Shown one piece after another: positions 57,808 to 64,000 of a DNA stretch of 64,000 bases (positions are counted from its first letter, which is position 1; each line of letters starts with the position of its first letter). The position numbers and the translations under genes were made by a program. Location of the stretch: NCBI GenBank assembly GCA_022710725.1, contig JAKLGK010000004.1:310001-374000 (forward strand), given 5' to 3'. The notes below the pieces were generated by a model. It did no database searches. It saw only the letters and a list, made by a program, of their open reading frames with translations, and was not told the origin of the DNA. Source of the DNA: Verrucomicrobiota bacterium. Its GTDB lineage: Bacteria > Verrucomicrobiota > Kiritimatiellia > CAIQIC01 > JAGNIJ01.

Positions 57808-60060
57808 CTAGACGCCCAACCGCTCGAGCCGTTGCCGCGCCTCGACGGCTTCCTTCGTGCCGGACATCGAATCCAGCTCCAGCATTTCTCGATAGGTCTT
57901 CGCCGCCGACTCGAAATCCTTGATCTCCTCGAAGGCCGCGCCGCTCTTCAGGTAGGCCTGCGCGACGGCGCCCGTGTACGCTCCGTACAGCACGTAAATG
58001 CGCTGGTAATACGGGATCGCCTGCCGCGGCCGGTCCTGCGCCTCGAGACACGCCGCGGTGGCCAGCAGGGACTCGGGCTTGAGCGCCCGGGGACTCGAGC
58101 GGTTCGCCAGCACGGTGGCGTAGTCCGCGATCGCCTCGCTGTACCGCTCGGCGGCCTGGAGGCTTTTCGCGCGCGCGAACGTCGCCTCCATGACCAGCGT
58201 CGGCTCGGCAGGGTTGGCCAGGGCGGCATCCGCATGGACCAGCGCCTCCTCGGCGCGGCCCGCCTTGACCAATTGCTCCGCCAACCTCGTATGGGCCAGG
58301 GCGGCGTTCATCGATTCCGGCCCGATCTTCAACAGTTGTTCGAAACAGATCGAGGCCTCGTTCGTCTTCCCCTGCTGGACCAGCTGATCGCCGAGCCACG
58401 CCAGGGTCTCGAGGCCCAGTTGCTCCGGCTTGAAACTCGAGGCCAGGATGAGGGCCGCGCGGCCCTGCTCCTCGGGCGGGCGGATCTGGACGTCTGCCAT
58501 GTTCAGGCGGGCGGCGAGGGTCATCCGCTTGTCGTCGAGGGCCTTCTGCTTCTTCTCCGCCAGGACGGCAGGGAAGCCGCCGGGCTCGTCGCCGTACATC
58601 CCCGCCAGGTCCTGGAGCATCAGGTCGAACCCGTCCCAGCCCACGGTGTTGCCGTGCAGTTCGATCATGCTCCAGTAGAGCCGCCGCGCCTCGTCCAGGC
58701 GGCGGTTCTGGCGGAGGGCCCAGCCGGCCTGGTACGCCGCGTCGATGATGTTGTCGTTGTCAGGATTCTCGCGGATAAACGCCGCGAAGGCCTCGGCCAT
58801 GTCCCTGAAATCGTCCGGCGTGCCGAGCGCCTTGAAGACCTTCGCGCATTGCGTCAGGGCCATGTACTGGAAGGCGCCGCCGGCCTTCTCGACGCGCAGG
58901 TAGGCGCCCTTGGCGCGGTCCAGTTCGCCGATCGCGGCCAGGGCGTCGCCCAGCGTGACCAGCGCCTCCCAGTGGAAATAGTGGTCCGGGTTGGCCTGCA
59001 CCCATGCCTCCAGCGACTCGGCGGCCCCCTCGAAATCCTCGACGGCATACTGGCACAGCGCGGCGCGGTAGAGCGCCTCGGGCGCGTATATGCTCATGCC
59101 GTTCTTCGCGGCGTACTCCTCGAAGAGCGGCCGCGCCTCGCCGTACTGGCCCCCGTAGAAAAGGGCGATCGGCAGCCAGTATTGCACCTCGGTGGCCATG
59201 AGATGGGTGGGATACTTGGACAGCCAGCTGCGGAGGATGGTCACCGCCTCCTCGAACCGCTCCTGCATGGCGAGCGAAAGACCCAGGTAGAACTCGATGC
59301 GCGGCTTCTGGACGTGCTCCGGGAAGCGGCGCAGCAGCGCGCGCATCGCCACCTCGGCCTCCTCGAACCGCTCCGTGTTGACGTAGGCCTCCGCGCGCAG
59401 GAACGCGACGATGGGCACGTTGGGCCACTGGACCGGCGGGGGCGGCGCCTGGTCCGCCGCGGGCGTGACCGAGAGGGCCGCGCCGGGCTCGGGCGGCTCC
59501 GCGATCCCCCAGGCGCCCGCCTTCCGATGCTTCGCCCTGGACTCGGCCTGGCGGAGGCGGTGGGTGAAATCCTCGAGGCTGGTTCCATCGGGCGGCGGCG
59601 TGCTGGCCCCGTGAATCCGGGCGAGACCCTGCTCCACCAGTAGTTCCGCCAGGTCGTCCTCCCCGACCTGCACCATCGCGAAGTGCACGGGCGATTCCGC
59701 GGTGCCGCCGGCCTTCTCCCATTGCGTCAGCACCGCGAATCCGGGCTGCAGCGTCTTCTCGACGAATTCGCTGGCCTCGCGCCCCACCCGGACCACGTGC
59801 ATGTCCGGGATGTCCCAGTAGGTCGCCTGGTTCACCAGGAAAGCGGCGTTCTCGCGGTTGGTTTCGGCGGCGTCCACGAAATAGAGCCGGAAAACATAGT
59901 CCTGGCCCGCGTGGGTCACGCTCAACGTGTCGCCGTCGTGCGGCCGGCCGGCGGCCAACTGGCAGTTGCTCAACTTCTGCCACCGCGCGGCCCGGGCATC
60001 CGGCGAAAGCGCCAGGATCCCGATCGCCAGCAGGGACAGCATGACCCGCGCGCGGCTCAT
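57808..60060 (-). CDS. SNase-like domain fused to a TPR array
   Basis: 750 residues with a signal peptide (MSRARVMLSLLAIGILALSPDARA). Residues about 28-160 look like a staphylococcal nuclease fold: HDGDTLSVTHAGQDYVFRLYFVDAAETN keeps the Asp, Arg, Asp, Glu set, and LAELLVEQGLARIHG the final helix. The second catalytic Arg segment (DKYGR in SNase) is not seen, so activity is doubtful. The rest is a long TPR array (about 195-750). Lies one base after the preceding TPR gene stop, within the ExbBD operon. Confidence 0.82.
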   Translation of the reverse strand: MSRARVMLSLLAIGILALSPDARAARWQKLSNCQLAAGRPHDGDTLSVTHAGQDYVFRLYFVDAAETNRENAAFLVNQATYWDIPDMHVVRVGREASEFVEKTLQPGFAVLTQWEKAGGTAESPVHFAMVQVGEDDLAELLVEQGLARIHGASTPPPDGTSLEDFTHRLRQAESRAKHRKAGAWGIAEPPEPGAALSVTPAADQAPPPPVQWPNVPIVAFLRAEAYVNTERFEEAEVAMRALLRRFPEHVQKPRIEFYLGLSLAMQERFEEAVTILRSWLSKYPTHLMATEVQYWLPIALFYGGQYGEARPLFEEYAAKNGMSIYAPEALYRAALCQYAVEDFEGAAESLEAWVQANPDHYFHWEALVTLGDALAAIGELDRAKGAYLRVEKAGGAFQYMALTQCAKVFKALGTPDDFRDMAEAFAAFIRENPDNDNIIDAAYQAGWALRQNRRLDEARRLYWSMIELHGNTVGWDGFDLMLQDLAGMYGDEPGGFPAVLAEKKQKALDDKRMTLAARLNMADVQIRPPEEQGRAALILASSFKPEQLGLETLAWLGDQLVQQGKTNEASICFEQLLKIGPESMNAALAHTRLAEQLVKAGRAEEALVHADAALANPAEPTLVMEATFARAKSLQAAERYSEAIADYATVLANRSSPRALKPESLLATAACLEAQDRPRQAIPYYQRIYVLYGAYTGAVAQAYLKSGAAFEEIKDFESAAKTYREMLELDSMSGTKEAVEARQRLERLGV

Positions 60061-60061
60061 T

Positions 60062-61234
60062 TCAATTTCGTGTCCATTCCGGGTCGTAGCGATCCAGGTA
60101 ACGGTCGGCCTCGTCGATCAGCTCATCAAAGCGTCGCAAGCGCGAAAGGCAGAGCACCAGGTCGAAGTGGCCTGCCTCCCGGATCTTGTCCTCCGAGGCG
60201 ATCTCGACCACCCGCATGAACGCCACGCGGGCTTCCCAGAAGCGGTCCAGGTTGAAGAAGCAGCGCCCGATCCGGTGGTAGAGGTTGGCATCGTAATCCG
60301 GCAGGGACTCCAGCTTCTTGAACAATTCCTCCGCCTGGGCCAGCGATCCCTGCAGGCGGCGCTCCTGCATGAAGCGGGCCTGGACCTTTTCCGGCGCAGC
60401 CTTGGCCCGCCGGAAGCGCTCCAGTTCGGCCCGGAGGGTCTCAACGGTCTCCCCCTGCCTCCGCAGCAGGATAGCGCGCGGCTTCACCCGGCGATAGGCC
60501 TTGAGGGCCAGTTCGTATTCTGTCTCGTCGAAGGCGGCGTCGCCGATTTCGAAGGCCAGGAAATTGCAGTAGGTGATCACGCTCCAGCTCCGGGGCCGTT
60601 GCTCGAGTTTCTGAAGCATGGCAATGGCCTCGACGACCTTGTCCTGGTCGAAAAGCGCCCGGGCGATGAACGCCCCCGCCTGGCCCCAGTACTCCGACGC
60701 GGGGAAAGCGGTCATGAAATCCGCGAAGGCCTGCACGCCCTCCGGCAGCTTGTCCTGCAACATGAAGACCATGCCGAGTTGGTAGGCGGTGTCCTCCGCA
60801 TACGCGGAACGCGGGTACTGGGCCAGCAGGTCCTTGTAGGCGGCGACGGCGGCTTCCCACGCCTCGAGGATCTGGTGCGCGACGGCGATGCGGTAGAGCG
60901 CCTCATCGCGGTAGCGAGCCTCGGGGTACTTCGCGGCGTATGACTTGAAGGCCTCGATCGCGTCCGCGTGCTGGCCCTGGTTATACAGGCAGCAGCCGTA
61001 GGCGTAGAAGGCGCCTTCCATCTGCGCGGCCAACGAGGGCTCGTTGCCGAAGTTGGTGATCAGTTCCTTGAACGCGGTGGCGGCTTCCGCGTAATTGCCG
61101 GCGGCGAACTCACCGACGCCGCGCCGGTAGAGCTCCTCAGGACCCTCGGCCTGGGCTTGGGCGCCTGCCGTGGAGGCAAGGAATACGCAGGCTGCCGCAG
61201 CCACCGATCTCCATACTGGCCACGCGTTCGTCAT
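60062..61234 (-). CDS. Secreted TPR-repeat protein, first gene of the ExbBD operon
   Basis: 390 residues with a signal peptide (WRSVAAAACVFLASTAGAQAQ). TPR/YbgF-like repeats throughout (ELYRRGVGEFAAGNYAEAATAFKELITNF; AIEAFKSYAAKYPEARYRDEALYRIAVAH), similar in style to CpoB/BamD-type periplasmic repeats. It is the first gene after a good promoter. With the following two TPR proteins it likely forms the periplasmic or outer-membrane-facing part of the machine. Confidence 0.82.
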   Translation of the reverse strand: MTNAWPVWRSVAAAACVFLASTAGAQAQAEGPEELYRRGVGEFAAGNYAEAATAFKELITNFGNEPSLAAQMEGAFYAYGCCLYNQGQHADAIEAFKSYAAKYPEARYRDEALYRIAVAHQILEAWEAAVAAYKDLLAQYPRSAYAEDTAYQLGMVFMLQDKLPEGVQAFADFMTAFPASEYWGQAGAFIARALFDQDKVVEAIAMLQKLEQRPRSWSVITYCNFLAFEIGDAAFDETEYELALKAYRRVKPRAILLRRQGETVETLRAELERFRRAKAAPEKVQARFMQERRLQGSLAQAEELFKKLESLPDYDANLYHRIGRCFFNLDRFWEARVAFMRVVEIASEDKIREAGHFDLVLCLSRLRRFDELIDEADRYLDRYDPEWTRN

Positions 61235-61239
61235 TCGGA

Positions 61240-61251
61240 GGGTCTAGACCC
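61240..61251. promoter_or_regulatory. Palindrome GGGTCTAGACCC at the operon start
   Basis: A 12-base perfect palindrome between the -10 (61260-61265) and the ATG (61234) of the TPR-ExbBD operon, covering the expected transcription start. A plausible operator site. Confidence 0.45.
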
Positions 61252-61259
61252 AGACCTTA

Positions 61260-61288
61260 TCATTACCCTTTTGATTCCTTCCGTTCAA
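61260..61288 (-). promoter_or_regulatory. Promoter of the TPR-ExbBD-VWA operon
   Basis: Minus strand TTGAAC (61283-61288) and TAATGA (61260-61265), 17 bases apart, with the start site near 61252 and the ATG at 61234. This promoter overlaps the C-terminal codons of the neighbouring DUF457-type gene on the same strand. Confidence 0.55.
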
Positions 61289-61892
61289 TACTTCTTCTCC
61301 GATTTGTGCGCTCCCCCGATCCGGGTTGAGGGGGGGGGTCGGGTCGCCGCCTCCCGCGATTCATGAAAGACCGCAAGGACGCCAGGCGGGCTCCGAGCCC
61401 GCGCACCACCGCCCGGTCCAGCGCCGGCGAAACCAATTCCAGCGGGGTGCGTCGGCAAACAAAGCAGAGCATCAGCGCCACGGCGGCCAGTACGGCTCCC
61501 AGCCACTGGTTGACCGGATGCCACAAATGGAAGGCGTGCGCGCTTAGAAACGGGCGGGGCGAAAAGGGATAGAGGAAACACAGCGGCCACGTGGTGAAGA
61601 AGTAGTCGCCGAAGTAGTGGGCATAGAACGCTAGCTGGGTAAGCAGAAGGATGCGCATTTTCATGTTCGGGCAATACAGCATGGCCGCCAGTGATAGCGC
61701 CCAGGAGAAGAGCAGGTTATGCGTCCAAACATGATGCTGATCGAGCGAGATGGAAAGACCGAGCAGATAGGCCATCGCATCGAAGTCCGGCGCGATAGCC
61801 GAGAGAAAGACGGCGCGGCGAAAGCGCGCATCGCCCCGGCCCACCACCTGCGCCAGGATCCAGCCGAAAGCAGCATGGGCATGAATGTACAC
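61263..61892 (-). CDS. DUF457/YdjM-like membrane-bound metal-dependent hydrolase
   Basis: 209 residues from a GTG (an in-frame stop lies just upstream). About four hydrophobic helices with His/Asp motifs typical of the family: MYIHAHAAFGWILA, SAIAPDFDAMAYLL, HHVWTHNLLFSW and HYFGDYFFTTWPL. The C-terminal basic, Pro-rich tail (RRRPDPPPQPGSGERTNRRR) lies over the next operon's promoter and may not be conserved. Role unknown. Confidence 0.75.
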   Translation of the reverse strand: MYIHAHAAFGWILAQVVGRGDARFRRAVFLSAIAPDFDAMAYLLGLSISLDQHHVWTHNLLFSWALSLAAMLYCPNMKMRILLLTQLAFYAHYFGDYFFTTWPLCFLYPFSPRPFLSAHAFHLWHPVNQWLGAVLAAVALMLCFVCRRTPLELVSPALDRAVVRGLGARLASLRSFMNRGRRRPDPPPQPGSGERTNRRRSIERKESKG

Positions 61893-62091
61893 GACGCGCG
61901 GCCATCATAAACACGAGGCCCTTCTCGTTCGACCAAAAAGTCCGGTCCTCCCACACGAACGGACACCGGCCGCCGGCGCAGGGCGGCGGGTCGCAGTTCC
62001 CCGCGCGGCGCCACACGAACTGCGTGCCGGGATCCGTCAACGCTCCTTTTTCTACCCCGAGATTCGCGCCATTGCCGGCCGCCAGGATAGC
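61893..62091. other. Spacer without a convincing gene
   Basis: About 200 bases between divergent genes. Open frames here on the minus strand extend from the DUF457-type gene region, but start codons and composition give no support. No tRNA, repeat or terminator is seen until the TTGACA at 62092. Confidence 0.5.
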
Positions 62092-62130
62092 TTGACACCC
62101 ATGGCCACACTTTGCAAAGTGTGGCCATGG
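62092..62130 (+). promoter_or_regulatory. Promoter-like TTGACA with 32-base perfect palindrome over the regulator start
   Basis: TTGACA at 62092-62097 and a perfect palindrome at 62099-62130 whose half is CCATGGCCACACTTTG. The palindrome covers where the -10 would be and contains the ATG (62127) of the regulator. A start site at the usual distance falls at the ATG, suggesting a leaderless message. Expected behaviour: autorepression by the encoded winged-helix protein. Confidence 0.7.
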
Positions 62131-62702
62131 TGGAATCCGCTCCAGCACCGGCTGCCCCGACCCTGTGGCGCACCTGCCGCGCGCTGGCCAATCGTCAACG
62201 GCTCCTCTTGCTTCGCTACTTGGTGTTCCATCCCTATCGGCATGTGTCCGAGGTCGCCCAGGGCGTGCGCCTGCCCGTGGCCGTGGCGAGTCAATACCTG
62301 CGGATATTGAACGCCCGAGGCATGCTCCAACCGACGCGCGTTGGGCCCCGTGTTTTTTATCGCGCTGCCCCGGACCCGTCGATGCCGCAGGCCGCCACTT
62401 TATTATCCTGCATGATAAATAGTTATAAAAGCGGCAAGGCGTCCATAGAGGACATCCGCTTCGCCCTAACCGGCTTCACTCACTCGCGCCGCGTTCAACT
62501 TGTCCAGGCACTTTCCAGGGGCCACGGGACGATTCGTTCGTTGTCCCACAAGACCGGAATTTCCAGGCGAGCGGCCTTACGGCACATGGACAAACTGCGG
62601 AGGCGGGGGTACGTCGAGCGGCGCGGCAACACGTACAGGATTCGCCGCCCTCTTTCATCGGTGCGGGCCACTCTCGTGAGATTGGCTTGGCGTCAATCCT
62701 GA
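62127..62702 (+). CDS. Tandem winged-helix (ArsR-like) transcription regulator
   Basis: 191 residues from the ATG inside the palindrome; a TTG at 62112 would be an alternative. Two winged-helix units: domain 1 about 8-82 (TCRALANRQRLLLLRYLVFHP, VASQYLRILNARGMLQPTRVG) and domain 2 about 105-180 (HSRRVQLVQALSRGHGTIRSLSHKTGISRRAALRHMDKLRRRGYVERRG). No metal-binding Cys cluster is obvious. Copies of the same palindrome core lie at its start and just after its stop, so it is probably the cognate DNA-binding protein for CCACACTTTGCAAAGTGTGG. Confidence 0.82.
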   Translation: MVESAPAPAAPTLWRTCRALANRQRLLLLRYLVFHPYRHVSEVAQGVRLPVAVASQYLRILNARGMLQPTRVGPRVFYRAAPDPSMPQAATLLSCMINSYKSGKASIEDIRFALTGFTHSRRVQLVQALSRGHGTIRSLSHKTGISRRAALRHMDKLRRRGYVERRGNTYRIRRPLSSVRATLVRLAWRQS

Positions 62703-62706
62703 TCAC

Positions 62707-62738
62707 CCCGCGCCACACTTTGCAAAGTATGGCGCGGG
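62707..62738. promoter_or_regulatory. Second copy of the CCACACTTTGCAAAGTGTGG palindrome
   Basis: 32 bases with half CCCGCGCCACACTTTG and complementary half differing at one base (GTATGG for GTGTGG). The core matches the 62099-62130 palindrome, but the outer arms are different sequences that still pair, so the symmetry itself is maintained. It lies four bases after the regulator stop and 37 bases before the DUF4832-type gene. Confidence 0.75.
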
Positions 62739-62775
62739 CCCGGGAGGGAGGCACAACGAATACCGGGACCACAGC

Positions 62776-64000
62776 GTGAGTAAAACGGCTGTCTCGCGAT
62801 CGGGAATAGGCCGGTTTCTCCAGCAAGGACTGATTCTTCTGCTGTTCTGTGGCCGCGCACACCCGGCGGATATGCGGCCGGACCGTGCCGAACTCGACCT
62901 CGACAATCCGCACAAGGGATTCATCCTCTGGGGCACGGACTACGCGGCTGGCGAACCCGACAATTATTACGGGGCGACCGTCTACCATGTCTACATGCCC
63001 TGGCGCGAGGTCGAGACAGCAGACCAGGTCTTTGCCTGGGGTTCATTCGAAACCAACCACCTCAAGCCGATCCTCGACGACCATCCCCTGGCCACCTTCA
63101 TCCTGCGCCCGGTAGCGGACTACCCGGACGGCGAAAGCAGCGGCATGACGGGCTTCTACACCGGCGGCGAACTGCAGCGCGACTTTCCCCGCTTCCTGAT
63201 CGAGGCGCCGCTGAACATCCCCTACTGGACCTACACAAGCTGCGCGGGCGACGGGCCGGGCTGGACGCCCGATTGGAATCACGCGGCCATGATCGCCCAG
63301 ATGACCCAGTACGTCGCCGCCATCCGCGCCCGCTACGACGGCGATCCACGCATCACCGCGGTCCAGGCCGGGATGCTCGGCCTCTGGGGCGAGTGGCACC
63401 AGTCGGGGTGCGAGGATCATGCCCCGAGCAACGCGGCGAAGATCGCTGTGCGCGACGCCTACCGGCTGTTCACCAACACCCCCGTGCAGATACGCTACGC
63501 CCGCGATCCGGATTCCATGGGCGTGCCGTTCGGCTTCCACGAGGACTTCTTCCCCTCCTTCACCGGGCCCTGCCTCTACGGGTTTCCCGACTGCGAGGAT
63601 TCCGGCGATTGGAACCTCCACTACGGCTTCACGCACGTGAACACCGCGGCCGTGCACAACTGGAAATCCAACCCGGTCACCGGCGAGAGCCCGAACGACG
63701 ACCAGAAGCAATGCTGGTCGAACGATTTCAACGACGTGATGACGGTGATCCGCGATTACCACTTCACCGGCCTCGGCCCGGCCGGCGGGCACGAGTGGAA
63801 CGGCAACCAGGCCAGGCTGCAGGCCATGAAACGCGTGCTGGGGTACAACCTGCACCTCGACCGCGTCGCATGGCCTGACCGCGTGTGGAAGGACTGGCCC
63901 TTCCACGTCACACTCGCGTTCACGAACTCGGGCTCCGCCCCCTGCTATCACCGATTCCCCGTGCAGTTGGCCCTGTGCCAGGCCGACGGCACGCCCGCCT
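62776..64000 (+). CDS. Secreted DUF4832-type protein, 5' part (runs off the window)
   Basis: At least 408 codons, open to the right edge, from a GTG at 62776. A signal peptide is present (RFLQQGLILLLFCGRAHPA). The segments NPHKGFILWG, VYHVYMPWREVE, VQAGMLGLWGEWHQSG, FGFHEDFF and NDFNDVMTVIRDYHF match the pattern of DUF4874/DUF4832 proteins: a TIM-barrel-like putative glycoside hydrolase fold followed by a beta-sandwich. GLWGEWH supplies a candidate catalytic Glu. It follows the second CCACACTTTGCAAAGTGTGG palindrome, so it may be controlled by the adjacent regulator. Confidence 0.8.
   Translation, partial: MSKTAVSRSGIGRFLQQGLILLLFCGRAHPADMRPDRAELDLDNPHKGFILWGTDYAAGEPDNYYGATVYHVYMPWREVETADQVFAWGSFETNHLKPILDDHPLATFILRPVADYPDGESSGMTGFYTGGELQRDFPRFLIEAPLNIPYWTYTSCAGDGPGWTPDWNHAAMIAQMTQYVAAIRARYDGDPRITAVQAGMLGLWGEWHQSGCEDHAPSNAAKIAVRDAYRLFTNTPVQIRYARDPDSMGVPFGFHEDFFPSFTGPCLYGFPDCEDSGDWNLHYGFTHVNTAAVHNWKSNPVTGESPNDDQKQCWSNDFNDVMTVIRDYHFTGLGPAGGHEWNGNQARLQAMKRVLGYNLHLDRVAWPDRVWKDWPFHVTLAFTNSGSAPCYHRFPVQLALCQADGTPA

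Noticed and set aside
61661-62191. Minus-strand open frames upstream of the DUF457-type gene reading through the long palindrome
   Set aside because: They start inside or beyond the palindrome, have no ribosome-binding site or recognisable domain, and contain Arg/Pro-rich low-complexity sequence.

Overview
The window is GC-rich bacterial chromosome, densely packed with genes that often overlap by 1-4 bases. It contains no phage, IS element or CRISPR array. Several features point to a Gram-negative, anaerobically respiring member of the PVC superphylum, with Kiritimatiellota (former Verrucomicrobia subdivision 5) as the best guess. These are KpsF/KdsD for LPS, ExbB/ExbD modules, the NrfHA nitrite reductase, a very large secreted BACON/beta-propeller protein with an Asp-rich C-terminus, a tandem NDK, and repeated intergenic TTCCAA-N3-TTGGAA palindromes. 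The lineage is inference; no rRNA gene is present.

Layout. 1-2033: end of pstA, then pstB and phoU. 2.1-6.7 kb: a giant secreted protein. 6.9-12.4 kb: an orphan sugar-type ABC ATPase, a degenerate tandem GGDEF protein, pdxJ-acpS-nnrDE and panD. 12.4-16.3 kb (minus): an overlapping operon of ABC-2 ATPase, permease, TPR protein, ExeA-like ATPase and GspB-like protein. 16.4-22.8 kb (plus): hisF-hisI-trpE-trpG, a TPR protein, larB-larC. 22.8-27.0 kb (minus): resB-ccsA, a beta-barrel-like protein, tlyA, nadK. These are divergent from nrfH-nrfA. 29-36.3 kb: methyltransferase, guaA, carB, psd-pssA. 36.5-43.2 kb: fba, a PEP/pyruvate-binding-domain protein, a probable glycosyltransferase remnant, a CPBP protease, a kinase-like P-loop protein, AlkD, DUF6429. 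43.4-52.4 kb: tRNA-Ala(CGC), ndk2-aspC, an RsmB-type methylase, cstA, kdsD, an unknown membrane protein and a small secreted protein. 52.4-61.3 kb (minus): ahcY, and upstream of it a seven-gene operon TPR / SNase-TPR / TPR / ExbB / ExbD / ExbD / TonB-like-VWA, which looks like an energised envelope machine. 61.3-64 kb: a DUF457-type membrane protein, a tandem winged-helix regulator bracketed by two copies of one long palindrome, and the 5' part of a secreted DUF4832-type protein.

The most unusual signal is not protein coding. At three separate loci, palindromes of the form TTCCAA-N3-TTGGAA occur in groups of two or three with a constant start-to-start spacing of 31-32 bp, about three helical turns. 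Each interval begins AAA and ends TTT. Weaker single copies precede hisF and the giant secreted gene. Two further unrelated long palindromes (core CCACACTTTGCAAAGTGTGG around the regulator; GTGACATGTTTTA plus its complement upstream of ahcY) suggest several palindrome-based regulatory systems in this genome.
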